Below, in pieces: positions 39,736 through 47,819 of a DNA stretch of 64,000 nucleotides. The notes beneath the pieces were generated by a model, which saw only the letters and a list, made by a program, of their open reading frames with translations, did not search any database and had not been told where the DNA came from. Position numbers and translations under genes: made by a program. Origin of the DNA: Bacillus thuringiensis (lineage in GTDB: Bacteria > Bacillota > Bacilli > Bacillales > Bacillaceae_G); assembly GCF_014932895.1 (NCBI RefSeq), contig NZ_JACYOF010000003.1, forward strand, positions 62,261-126,260, written 5' to 3'. Within the stretch, counting starts at the first letter, position 1, and each line of letters opens with the position of its first letter.

Positions 39736-39852
39736 TTATTTTTTCATTAAATAAAATGAGAATGTACGAAGGAGTGAAATTTTCTTTTCCCTTCCATTGA
39801 AAGAATCCCCTGCCTCTTGGACTGCTTTTTCGTCAAGTGATACACCTGTTTC
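39736..39852 (-). pseudogene. 3' gene fragment cut off by the IS240-like element
   Basis: A minus-strand frame ends at TAA 39736-39738 and is open up to the IS border at 39852. It reads ETGVSLDEKAVQEAGDSFNG then REKKISLLRTFSFYLMKK. The rest of the gene is not found on the other side of the element, which also lacks a target duplication, so an associated deletion is likely. The family is not recognised. Confidence 0.5.
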
Positions 39853-40712
39853 GGTTCTGGTGCAAACATTTTTTTGGGATATAAAGAAGAAGATATTCCT
39901 AACGGAATCTGCTTTTATGCCGGAATACTGAATAGTTGATGAATGAAGTTCATTTGATTTTGGACAGACTTCTCCCCTTGGGAGGTTTGCCCTTTTTTAT
40001 CATGTGCATGGCTTCAATCCCGGCAAGAATCCATTTGGCAGTCCAAAAGGATTTGAATCCTAATATGGAACGTACTCGCTTTTTAATGAAACAATGATCC
40101 TGTTCCACGATGTTGTTCAGATATTTTACTTGGCTTATTTGGATGCCTTCCGGCATCCTTTTTTCGTTTTTCAACTGTTGAATCGCTACTGGATACCCTG
40201 GATTTTTATCAACCGTAACGACACGTGGTGTTGTAGAATAACAAACAGCCAAGGCTTTTTTGAAAAAGCGCTTGGCTGCTTTGGCATCTCTCGTTTTACT
40301 AAGGAAAAAGTCAATGGTATTCCCATCTGAATCGACTGCACGATAGAGGTACATCCATTGTCCTTTTACTTTTATGTACGTTTCGTCCACCCTCCATGAG
40401 TTATTGGTTTGTTTGAGATGACTTCGAATTTTCTTATTTAATTCAGGACCATATTGATGGACCCAACTCATAATAGTTGTATGAACAATGGATAAGCCTC
40501 GTTCCTCCATCATTTCCACCAAATCACGAAAACTTAAATTATACCGTAGGTACCATCTTACTGTTAATAAGATAATATCAGGCTGATAGTGCTTCCATTT
40601 GAACAAATTTTGATTTTCCATACCGACCACACCCTGTTTTAGAGTAATAGTATCAGTATGTCCAAGATTTAGAGATTACTTGCAATTGCCCTGAAGTTTT
40701 TGCACCAGAACC
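39853..40712 (-). mobile_element. IS240-like IS6-family insertion sequence
   Basis: 860 bp bounded by inverted ends GGTTCTGGTGCAAACATT (left) and, read inward from the right, GGTTCTGGTGCAAAAACTTC. Length and ends fit IS240-type elements of B. thuringiensis and B. cereus. It contains one intact transposase gene. The 8 bases to either side (CCTGTTTC and AAATAATG) differ, so no target duplication is seen. Confidence 0.88.
39950..40621 (-). CDS. tnp: IS6-family transposase (IS240-like)
   Basis: A 223-residue DDE transposase, with the triad Asp79 (WRVDETY), Asp138 (VTVDKNP) and Glu173 (NNIVEQDH) visible. The N-terminal helix-turn-helix region includes LSFRDLVEMMEERGLSIVHT. IS240 transposases usually run about 235 residues. 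This copy ends GKPPKGRSLSKIK, slightly short, which could result from a late frameshift, but the catalytic core is complete. The ATG at 40621 is chosen by family alignment. Confidence 0.88.
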   Translation of the reverse strand: MENQNLFKWKHYQPDIILLTVRWYLRYNLSFRDLVEMMEERGLSIVHTTIMSWVHQYGPELNKKIRSHLKQTNNSWRVDETYIKVKGQWMYLYRAVDSDGNTIDFFLSKTRDAKAAKRFFKKALAVCYSTTPRVVTVDKNPGYPVAIQQLKNEKRMPEGIQISQVKYLNNIVEQDHCFIKKRVRSILGFKSFWTAKWILAGIEAMHMIKKGKPPKGRSLSKIK

Positions 40713-40901
40713 AAATAATGTTGTTACAATTTATGCGAACTATATATATTTTGCCACAACAAGGTCATGGCTCATATATAGTCACTTACCATGTCCCTTA
40801 ACAATTATTTTTTCAGTTAATTTTTAATAGGAGCTTTCTCACAGTTAAGAAAAACAATTATTCCCTCTAACACTTTATCTCCCATGAAGAATGCTTAAAA
40901 A

Positions 40902-40943
40902 ATAAAAATCACCAATTTACCAAATAAAATTGGTGATTTTTAT
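40902..40943. terminator. Terminator downstream of the acyltransferase gene
   Basis: A 12-14-bp stem AAAATCACCAATTT / AAATTGGTGATTTT flanked by A-rich and T-rich tracts, so bidirectional. Confidence 0.8.
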
Positions 40944-40980
40944 TTTGAATTCTAGCAGATGAGCTGCTTTTCTTATGAAC

Positions 40981-41637
40981 TTATAGATATTTGTCTCCCT
41001 TTTCTCTAGATTTTATTTTTGTTGCCGGTACTCCAAACGCAATGGCGTACGAGTCGATATCTTTTACAACTGTAGCACCTGCACCGACTACGGTATGCTC
41101 TCCTATCTTAATGGAATGGATTACATTTGCTCCTAAAGAGATGACAGAATAATTCCCAATCTTAACATTCCCTCCAAGAGTAGCACCTGGTGCGATAGTC
41201 GCATAATTACCAATTACACAGTCATGATCAATACTGGACTTTGTATTAATAATGCAGTGTTCTCCTATACGCACATTACTATTAATCACAGCTCCTCCCA
41301 CTATTACCGTTCCTTCTCTAATTATTACATCTTCGCTAATAATCGCAGATGGATGAATAGCACAAATAAAAAGAAAATCTGGAATAATAGACTTTACTTT
41401 CTCCACTATATTTCTTCTTATCCAATTATCTCCTACAGCTACAATTCCCCCATAGATATTATCTTTAATAGATAATAGACTGGATTCATCCCCTATTACT
41501 TCGTAACCGTAAACCATTTTATTTTGTGAGCGAAAGCCGTCAACTATTCCATAAATATCATATTCTCCAGCTCGTCGAATCACATCAATAATAACCTTGG
41601 CGTGGCCTCCTGAACCAAAAACAACAATTTTCTTCAC
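40981..41637 (-). CDS. NeuD/PglD-type sugar O/N-acyltransferase
   Basis: A 218-residue protein with an N-terminal Rossmann-like part (KKIVVFGSGGHAKVIIDVIR) and a C-terminal left-handed beta helix of hexapeptide repeats (from about residue 100, e.g. IGEHCIINTKSSIDHDCVIG). The catalytic His of this family is in IDHDCVIG. Relatives acetylate UDP- or GDP-amino sugars, such as GDP-perosamine N-acetyltransferase PerB. With gmd, per and manC nearby, N-acylation of perosamine is the likely step. The start at 41637 (GTG) lies after GAGGAAGTG. Confidence 0.82.
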   Translation of the reverse strand: MKKIVVFGSGGHAKVIIDVIRRAGEYDIYGIVDGFRSQNKMVYGYEVIGDESSLLSIKDNIYGGIVAVGDNWIRRNIVEKVKSIIPDFLFICAIHPSAIISEDVIIREGTVIVGGAVINSNVRIGEHCIINTKSSIDHDCVIGNYATIAPGATLGGNVKIGNYSVISLGANVIHSIKIGEHTVVGAGATVVKDIDSYAIAFGVPATKIKSREKGDKYL

Positions 41638-42178
41638 GCTCTTCACTTCCTCGTATACCACTAAAGACGATTAACATATTTCATAGTTGAAGTTACATTT
41701 ATATACAAGAAAATCACTTATAATAATTATTTATGATCTTAGTTTCTTTATTATGAACATTTAACAATAGAAATGAGCTGATTACTCTCGTATCTTCACT
41801 CAAACAATATTTACAGCATATGCTAAATCTAACGTATATCCATTATCGGCTCGAATGATCTACACTCATATCTACATGTGCTAATACAATCTGTATTGCC
41901 ACAATAGAGGGGGGAAAAGATAATGGCAAGAGACATATAAAAACACTTCAATACAAAAATCGGAAAAGAAAATACGTCAGTTCTTGATCAATCCGAAATA
42001 GAAAATCTCATTTGTCAGGAAGAACATTTTGTTACCTTGCGAATATTTGCCTAGGAATACAAATCTAGCCAGGTCGCACCGCCAAGAAATGTCTTGAAGC
42101 TAAGATACCTCCAAATATAGCTTCATATGTAGAACATAACGCAAAGTTTTATGAATAATATATAGAAAATTGAGCAGA
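41638..42178. other. Intergenic region with a possible decayed frame
   Basis: About 540 bp. At 41923 an ATG follows AGGGGGG but the frame stops at codon 6. After it a frame reads KHFNTKIGKENTSVLDQSEI and ENLICQEEHFVTLRIFA before further stops. This may be a decayed gene of unknown type. Nothing else was recognised. Confidence 0.35.
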
Positions 42179-42645
42179 TTAAGTGCTTATTAAAACTAGC
42201 ACAACATATATATCATATTCCTTTTTTAGCACATCGTAGTATCGTGTTATGCTTCCTTCCCCTGTTTTCAAAAATTCTCTCGAAATAAGTCTAGCCTCAA
42301 TAATGGTTTTGATAATATATTTAGCTCGTTGTTCATATGAGTACCTTTTAACTTTCTTCATTCCCGCTTCTTTTATCTTCATACGTTCTTTGAGTAACTT
42401 GAGTTAAATGATTTTGCACTCCCAAAACAATATCTGCTGAACTATACACTTTATTTGCTTCCGTATAAGGAAGGTAACCATGAATCCATTCACCGGGGAT
42501 TTTTCTCCCTATACTGTGATCCATTTCATCTCAGTAACGCCCCCAAAAATCAATTCTACTATTCTCTTCTAAAAATGGGCTGATTAATGTTTTAAGTGCC
42601 TTAAATCGAAAATGATCTGGCCTTTTTTCATAAAGCATTCATTGG
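42179..42645 (-). pseudogene. Broken CgeB-type spore glycosyltransferase gene
   Basis: Minus-strand translation from 42645 reads [20 protein letters not shown] and then SRIDFWGRY, where TGA replaces a probable Trp codon. It goes on [20 protein letters not shown] and [20 protein letters not shown], the C-terminal signature of CgeB-like spore maturation proteins. A deletion then joins a later frame, [20 protein letters not shown], which matches the usual CgeB tail. The N-terminal part is absent. CgeB proteins take part in glycosylation of the spore surface. Confidence 0.7.
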
Positions 42646-42649
42646 ATAT

Positions 42650-42706
42650 CCGTTTGCTATAATTGCTAGTGGGGCATAGGGTACCGCCAGCAATTGTAGC
42701 AAACGG
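42650..42706. repeat. Long palindromic hairpin
   Basis: CCGTTTGCTATAATTGCT on the left pairs with AGCAATTGTAGCAAACGG on the right, 17 of 18 positions being complementary, with a 21-base loop that can pair further. No T-run follows on either strand, so it is not a simple terminator. It lies right beside the broken cgeB remnant and may be the end of a repeat element. Confidence 0.6.
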
Positions 42707-42770
42707 GAACCCAAAAACCCGCACTAGGATAGGAATTTATAAAAAATGAATAGGGACATAGGAAAAGAAA

Positions 42771-42805
42771 AAGGCAGATTCCTTGTGAGGGTAAGGATCC
42801 GCCTT
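42771..42805 (-). terminator. Terminator-like hairpin upstream of the exosporium-type gene
   Basis: AAGGC-x-GAT-x-CCTT pairs imperfectly with AAGGATC-x-GCCTT. On the minus strand it is followed by TTTTTCTTTT, so it would end minus-strand transcripts. Confidence 0.5.
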
Positions 42806-42924
42806 ATCTTTGCTACCGATAATAGGACGTTATGTCTACCTGATATGTATAAAATATACAAGCTAAATTACTTGATTTGAATATAAATAATTATATTCAG
42901 TTTCAAAAAAGGTGGTGAATTCTT

Positions 42925-43443
42925 TTGAACTCATGTTTTTCAAAACCGAAGGGATGCTGTCGTAGATTTTTTCCTGCTTTTCCACCTGCTGTTCCCCCGA
43001 TTCCAGCTTTTTTACCAGCTTATCGTAACTTCTGGCAAAATACATTTGTTACGGTACCTAATGGACAGGACATTCCATTTAACAACCAAAGTATAGCTAC
43101 CGCAGGAGGAATTGTTTTACTTTCCCCTACTACAATATTCATTCCAATAGATGGAGATTATGAAATTAACTATGTAATTACAACCAGTGATAGAACAGGG
43201 ATAGGTTCAGAACAACAAGTAACTGCTATCCTAAACGGAGCGCCAGTTCCGAATTTCCAAACATCTTTCGGAACAATAACTAACACGGGAGAAGCATGTG
43301 ACCAATTTTCAGGAACAACTATTTTAAGAGTACCAGCTAACTCAACTTTTTCATTAAGAAATACAAGTCTTTTTGGACGTTCTTTAGCTCTTTGTAATCT
43401 AGTTGAAAGTGGCGCAGCACTAAATATTAAAAAATTAAGTTAA
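42925..43443 (+). CDS. BclA/ExsF-like exosporium protein
   Basis: A 172-residue protein. It has a Cys/Pro/Phe-rich N-terminus (CFSKPKGCCRRFFPAFPPAV) and a beta-rich domain (about 40-170) with PNGQDIPFNNQSIATAGGIV, IPIDGDYEINYVITTS and LRVPANSTFSLRNTS. This is the TNF-like fold seen in the C-terminal domain of BclA and in ExsF/BxpB of the exosporium. There is no collagen-like region. The start is TTG at 42925, 7 bases after AAGGTGGTG. Position beside glycosyltransferase genes fits a spore-surface role. Confidence 0.75.
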   Translation: MNSCFSKPKGCCRRFFPAFPPAVPPIPAFLPAYRNFWQNTFVTVPNGQDIPFNNQSIATAGGIVLLSPTTIFIPIDGDYEINYVITTSDRTGIGSEQQVTAILNGAPVPNFQTSFGTITNTGEACDQFSGTTILRVPANSTFSLRNTSLFGRSLALCNLVESGAALNIKKLS

Positions 43444-43518
43444 ATTTTTTAAACAGGCTAGAAAAAAACCGCTTTTCTATCGGTTATTGGAGTCTGTGTA
43501 GTAATGAAACATGAACTA

Positions 43519-43552
43519 AAAGCCCCTTCACATTCTCTGAAGGGGCTTTTCT
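43519..43552 (+). terminator. Terminator downstream of the exosporium-type gene
   Basis: A 10-bp perfect stem AGCCCCTTCA / TGAAGGGGCT followed by TTTTCT. Confidence 0.88.
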
Positions 43553-43670
43553 AAAATACTGGAGGTATCCTTTATAAAGGTGATTATGAAAAATAATAAA
43601 TATATCTAATACGTCATTAATTTTTTCTTATATTATAGTATTAAAAATTGCATAAGGGGGTGAAAAAAGA

Positions 43671-43970
43671 ATGGACGAGCATGTACAACCTCAACTTTCG
43701 CCGTCATGGATCACATATTTTAACGAACTCAGAAATTCAATCGGAGCTGATCCAACTGTAACAGTAGGTCCGCTAATACCAACTGATGGAAATTTTATTA
43801 TTTTAGTACAAACTACGGATATTGAAAAAGCAATTGCATTAGCTACACATCGCCATCAAGCTAAAAGTACGAATTACCCCAAAATAAGAGATTTTAAAAA
43901 TTACATAATCATAGATTATTATGCAAATACTTCCTCTAGGCGCCGAACATGGTATATAATAATAGAATAA
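43671..43970 (+). CDS. Small protein of unknown function
   Basis: A 99-residue protein with a strong ribosome binding site (AAGGGGGTGA). Visible stretches are PSWITYFNELRNSIGADPTV and ALATHRHQAKSTNYPKIRDF, with a basic tail SSRRRTWYIII. No signal peptide or membrane helix. I do not recognise the family. It precedes the LPKAG surface-protein gene by 67 bp and could share its promoter. Confidence 0.6.
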   Translation: MDEHVQPQLSPSWITYFNELRNSIGADPTVTVGPLIPTDGNFIILVQTTDIEKAIALATHRHQAKSTNYPKIRDFKNYIIIDYYANTSSRRRTWYIIIE

Positions 43971-44037
43971 TCTACTTCTATATGCTCAACTCTACACAAA
44001 ACAGCTTATGCATATAAAAGAAAAGAGGTACAAAAAT

Positions 44038-45141
44038 ATGAAGACAAAACAAACAATTGCTGCGTCTACACTAGCTTTAGCAATGATTGCTGGCACGAAC
44101 TCGGCTCATGCGGAAGTAAATGATACTACTGCTCAGCAAAGTACGGGAGATCGATTAGCTGAAATTAAGCAACATAGACAAGAGTTGGATGCGAAATTGC
44201 AGCAGCACAAAGAAAATGTGGATCAAACGTTGAATGAACTTAACAAAGTTAAGCAAAATGCTGATGAAAAAGTGAATGAAATTAAGCAGCATAAACAAGT
44301 TGCTGATGAAAAAATCAGCGAAATTAAACAACATAAACAAGAGTTAGATGCAAAACTTCAACAAGACAAACAAATCGTCGATGAGAAAATTAATGAAATG
44401 AAAGAGCATAAAAAGCAAGTAGATGACAAAATTGCTGAAATGAAAGAGCATAAGGAAAATATCGATACAAAGGTTAATGAACATAAACAAACTATCGATG
44501 AAAAAGTGAATGAAATTAAGCAGCATAAAGAGAACATCGATCAAAAGGTTAATGAACTTAAGGAAGTAAAAAAACAGGTAGATGAAAAATTAGCCGAGTT
44601 AAAGAAAGCGAAACAAACTGCTGAGGACAAACTCGCTGAAATGAAAGAAAATAAGCCGAATACTAGTAACACATTAGAAGAACTGAAGAAAATCAAACAA
44701 ACTTTAGATAGTCTTTCTTCTAACTTAGAACTAGCTAAACAAGATGTAAAAAATAAACTTGCTGCGTTACAAGAGGCTAGACAAGACTTAATAAATAAAA
44801 TAAACGAAATAAAACAAGCGAAACAAACTGTTTCAGACGATTTAACACAGAAAAAACAAGACTTAGATATTAAAATAAACGACTTTAAACATACTGAGAA
44901 AAAAATTGAAGACAAATTAGCTGAGTTACATACAACGAAGCAAAATGTAGATAACAAGATTAATGAAATATCACACTCTAAACAAACACAAGCGAATACT
45001 AGTACTACGAACAATAAAACGAGAGAACTTCCTAAAGCTGGTAGTGAGCAATCAAGTAATATAGCTTTTGGAATGTTATCTATTCTAGGTGGACTTTTAT
45101 TAGTAACACGAAATAAAATTAAAACGTTCTTCTCAAAATAA
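44038..45141 (+). CDS. Sortase-anchored coiled-coil repeat surface protein
   Basis: A 367-residue secreted protein. A signal peptide ends near NSAHA (residues 21-25). About residues 38-310 are heptad-rich repeats of 14 residues of the form VDEKINEMKEHKKQ, almost without hydrophobic patches other than heptad positions, so a long rod is predicted. One repeat has only 11 residues (IDTKVNEHKQT). The C-terminus has the sortase signal variant LPKAG, a hydrophobic helix and a basic tail. It would be covalently bound to peptidoglycan. GAGG precedes the ATG. Function is probably surface structure or adhesion. Confidence 0.85.
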   Translation: MKTKQTIAASTLALAMIAGTNSAHAEVNDTTAQQSTGDRLAEIKQHRQELDAKLQQHKENVDQTLNELNKVKQNADEKVNEIKQHKQVADEKISEIKQHKQELDAKLQQDKQIVDEKINEMKEHKKQVDDKIAEMKEHKENIDTKVNEHKQTIDEKVNEIKQHKENIDQKVNELKEVKKQVDEKLAELKKAKQTAEDKLAEMKENKPNTSNTLEELKKIKQTLDSLSSNLELAKQDVKNKLAALQEARQDLINKINEIKQAKQTVSDDLTQKKQDLDIKINDFKHTEKKIEDKLAELHTTKQNVDNKINEISHSKQTQANTSTTNNKTRELPKAGSEQSSNIAFGMLSILGGLLLVTRNKIKTFFSK

Positions 45142-45164
45142 CGCCATTATAAATATTTTTATAA

Positions 45165-45203
45165 AAAGGACAACAACGCCTATATGCATTGTCGTCCTTT
45201 TTT
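45165..45203. terminator. Bidirectional terminator
   Basis: AAGGACAAC pairs with GTCGTCCTT (one G-U pair), flanked by AAAA and TTTTTTCTTT, between convergent genes. Confidence 0.75.
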
Positions 45204-45205
45204 CT

Positions 45206-45877
45206 TTATATTAACTGTCCATCTCGAAGCGTCAATATACGATCACATACATCAAGCATTCTTTCATCATGCGTAATCATAATGGCTGCTTTTTGACTTT
45301 CTTTCACTTCACGTTTCATCATTTCAACGACTTCACGTGCGCGTTTTGAATCTAAACTCGCCGTTGGTTCATCCGCTAATATTAAATCTGGGTTGTTCAT
45401 AAAAGCACGAGCGATTGCTACCCTTTGTTTTTCTCCACCAGATAGTTGATTTGGAAAATGATTTTTTCTTTCCCCTAATCCAAATGCCGCTAATAAATGA
45501 TCTGCACGCTTTTCCGATTCTTGTTTACTTTCTTTTTTTAGTTTTGCAATATAAAGTAATTGTTCTTTCACATTTAAATATGGAACAAGATTTGCAAACT
45601 GGAAAATGAAGCCGATTTTTTTCAAACGAATATCTGTCATTTCCTTTTCTGATAACTTCGTAATATTTTGTTCACGAATGTATATATCCCCTTTTGACGG
45701 TGATAGTAATGCACCCGCGATTGATAATAATGTACTTTTTCCTGATCCAGAAGGACCGACGATTCCGATAAACTCTCCAGCTTTCACATCAAGCGATATC
45801 GGATGAAGGGCTGTTACTTCCGTATTCCCCTCTCCGTACACTTTACTTACTTTGTCTAATTTTAATAATGAAGTCAT
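45206..45877 (-). CDS. ABC transporter ATP-binding protein (MacB/LolD-like)
   Basis: A 223-residue ATPase with Walker A GPSGSGKST, the signature LSGGEKQRVAIARAF and Walker B LILADEPTASLD. The subtype pairs with FtsX/MacB-type permeases. The start overlaps the stop of the permease gene by one base (TAATG), so translation is coupled. The pair probably exports peptides, lipids or drugs, or acts as a mechanotransmission complex. Confidence 0.9.
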   Translation of the reverse strand: MTSLLKLDKVSKVYGEGNTEVTALHPISLDVKAGEFIGIVGPSGSGKSTLLSIAGALLSPSKGDIYIREQNITKLSEKEMTDIRLKKIGFIFQFANLVPYLNVKEQLLYIAKLKKESKQESEKRADHLLAAFGLGERKNHFPNQLSGGEKQRVAIARAFMNNPDLILADEPTASLDSKRAREVVEMMKREVKESQKAAIMITHDERMLDVCDRILTLRDGQLI

Positions 45878-46941
45878 TACATCCCGCCTCCAATTGCTTC
45901 TAGCGCATCAACTTTTAATACTTGATATAACGAAATAAGTGTTCCTAAAATACTAATTACGATAAAGATTGCTGCATATTGTGCAATCATCGGTGTTGTT
46001 AATAAGAACGGCATACTTGCTGGTAAAATCTGTTCTAACCCTTGTACAAGGACAATACTGATTACCATCGCAACGACTGATAAGAATAACGCCTGCACGA
46101 CTAAGCTATTTGCTAAATACGAATTCTTTGTACCGATTGCTTTTAATACACCTAATTGCTGTGTTTTTTGCAGTGTAATGACGTAGAAGAATACACCGAT
46201 TAGTAACGCAGCGATAACAAGTAAGAAGGCAATAATCATCGTTAATGTTCCTTGCTCTTCTTTAAATCCTGGAATACTTTGCAGTACTTCTTTTTTGTCG
46301 ATAACATGTGCATTTTTAATTTCTTTATCTGTATTCAGCGCAATTGCACTATAATCTTTTTGATTTGGTTGTGAAATAGCGCCCCATACATCTTCATTTA
46401 CATAAACGACTGGTGTATGGCTAAACATTTGATCTTTCGTAAATCCAACGATTTTAAATTCTTTTTTTGAAACAGGATCGATAATTGTATCTCCAATATC
46501 GATTCCTTTTTCTTTAATTGATTCATCAGCAACCATTTCGTTGTTTGCTGTACCTAATTTCTCACCTTTTACTATTTTCGGTTCTAAAAATGAATCACGT
46601 TCACTTGAGAAGATAGCAACATCCACTTTTTTCGAACTATCTTTCTTTTCATACGTTGAAACTTTCACACGAAACGGAACGGCCTCTTTCTCGCCTACTT
46701 GATGTACTACGTTATCTACATCATCTTTCTTAATTTGTGAACGAAGTAATTTATTTTCCGCATCATCCGCTAATACAAATTTATTTGCCTCCATATTTTG
46801 AATGGACGAAGCATTATCATATGATAATCCATTTGCTAATCCTGAAATAACAAGGACTAAAAATGATAATAACACCATAATCAGTCCGATTAATCCGTAT
46901 CTTAATTTTGATTGTTTTAATTCACGCAGAGCTAAAAACAT
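45877..46941 (-). CDS. FtsX/MacB-type ABC transporter permease
   Basis: A 354-residue permease. One helix near residues 16-38 is followed by a large extracytoplasmic domain (about 40-225) and three C-terminal helices that include the FtsX-type core TLQKTQQLGVLKAIGTKNSY. The start at 46941 follows GGAGCG; the upstream 12 codons are left out. Coupled to the ATPase gene. A winged-helix regulator and an MFS exporter gene are divergent from it. Confidence 0.88.
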   Translation of the reverse strand: MFLALRELKQSKLRYGLIGLIMVLLSFLVLVISGLANGLSYDNASSIQNMEANKFVLADDAENKLLRSQIKKDDVDNVVHQVGEKEAVPFRVKVSTYEKKDSSKKVDVAIFSSERDSFLEPKIVKGEKLGTANNEMVADESIKEKGIDIGDTIIDPVSKKEFKIVGFTKDQMFSHTPVVYVNEDVWGAISQPNQKDYSAIALNTDKEIKNAHVIDKKEVLQSIPGFKEEQGTLTMIIAFLLVIAALLIGVFFYVITLQKTQQLGVLKAIGTKNSYLANSLVVQALFLSVVAMVISIVLVQGLEQILPASMPFLLTTPMIAQYAAIFIVISILGTLISLYQVLKVDALEAIGGGM

Positions 46942-47126
46942 TTCGCTCGCTCCTTCCTCTTTCTTTCTATGCACCAATCATAAAAAAGAAATATGAACGG
47001 AATATGAACAGAAGATTACAGAGGGGAAAATTTAATTTTCAGAAAGTATTGAAAATAAATGGAATCCTTGATACAATTCAGTCAAATAATCTTGACCGAG
47101 TAATTTCATTTGAGGAGTTGATCATC

Positions 47127-47750
47127 TTGAAACCCGTGTTAACACTAACTACTTATAGCCAACTAAAAGCATTAAGCGATCCACTACGTGTCGAAATGAT
47201 GATGCGTCTATGCGAACGTCCTTATACAGGACAATTACTATCTGAGAAATTCGGCATTCCAAGGGCGAAAATTCATTATCATTTAAAAGAATTAGAAAAG
47301 AATGGTCTTATAGAGATCGTTTATACAAAAGAAAAGAATGGGATCGTTCAAAAGTTTTATCAATCTGTCGCTAAAGGCTTCACCCCTGCCACAGATCTAT
47401 TACCTCATTTAGAAATATTAAGCGAATCAGGTCGCCAAATCTTTTTAAAAATGACGGAAAGAACGAAAAGCCACATTCTCGCTGCACCAGAAGAATCTTT
47501 TACATTACAAAATGCAAGTGAAGACCCAGCTGAGTGGAATTACGTTTCATCCTGCTGGGAATTTGATGCTACACCAGAACAATTTCAATTGTGGGTGAAA
47601 AAGTTTCATGAATTAATGTATGAATTAAACGAAATCACAAAAGATGCGGATAAAAATCCAAATAGTAAAGCTTATTATATTTCTACTACTGCACTTCAAA
47701 TTGCTGAGAGAACAATGCAGCAATTTGTTAAAAAAGAAGAAAAATCGTAA
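47127..47750 (+). CDS. ArsR-like winged-helix transcriptional regulator
   Basis: A 207-residue regulator. Residues 10-75 form an ArsR-like winged helix (LKALSDPLRVEMMMRLCERP, then ARAKIHYHLKELEKNGLI-like segment seen as AKIHYHLKELEKNG). The C-terminal 110 residues are of a kind found in DUF-type ArsR regulators of Bacillus transporters. The start is TTG at 47127, 9 bases after GAGGAG; there is no better upstream start. It is divergent from the ABC permease gene and 69 bp upstream of an MFS gene it probably controls. Confidence 0.78.
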   Translation: MKPVLTLTTYSQLKALSDPLRVEMMMRLCERPYTGQLLSEKFGIPRAKIHYHLKELEKNGLIEIVYTKEKNGIVQKFYQSVAKGFTPATDLLPHLEILSESGRQIFLKMTERTKSHILAAPEESFTLQNASEDPAEWNYVSSCWEFDATPEQFQLWVKKFHELMYELNEITKDADKNPNSKAYYISTTALQIAERTMQQFVKKEEKS

Positions 47751-47819
47751 TATGATTTTTTTTACATAAACGGTCAAATTTATTTTACCGAATAAATTTA
47801 TTATAAAGGAGTAGATAAA

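Noticed and set aside
42863-43045. Minus-strand frame of 60 codons at the start of the exosporium-type gene
   Set aside because: It overlaps a gene with a strong ribosome binding site and a recognisable domain on the other strand.
44155-45014. Three long antisense frames opposite the coiled-coil protein gene
   Set aside because: They are open only because the repeated Lys/Glu/Gln codons read as Phe/Leu/Ile on the other strand.
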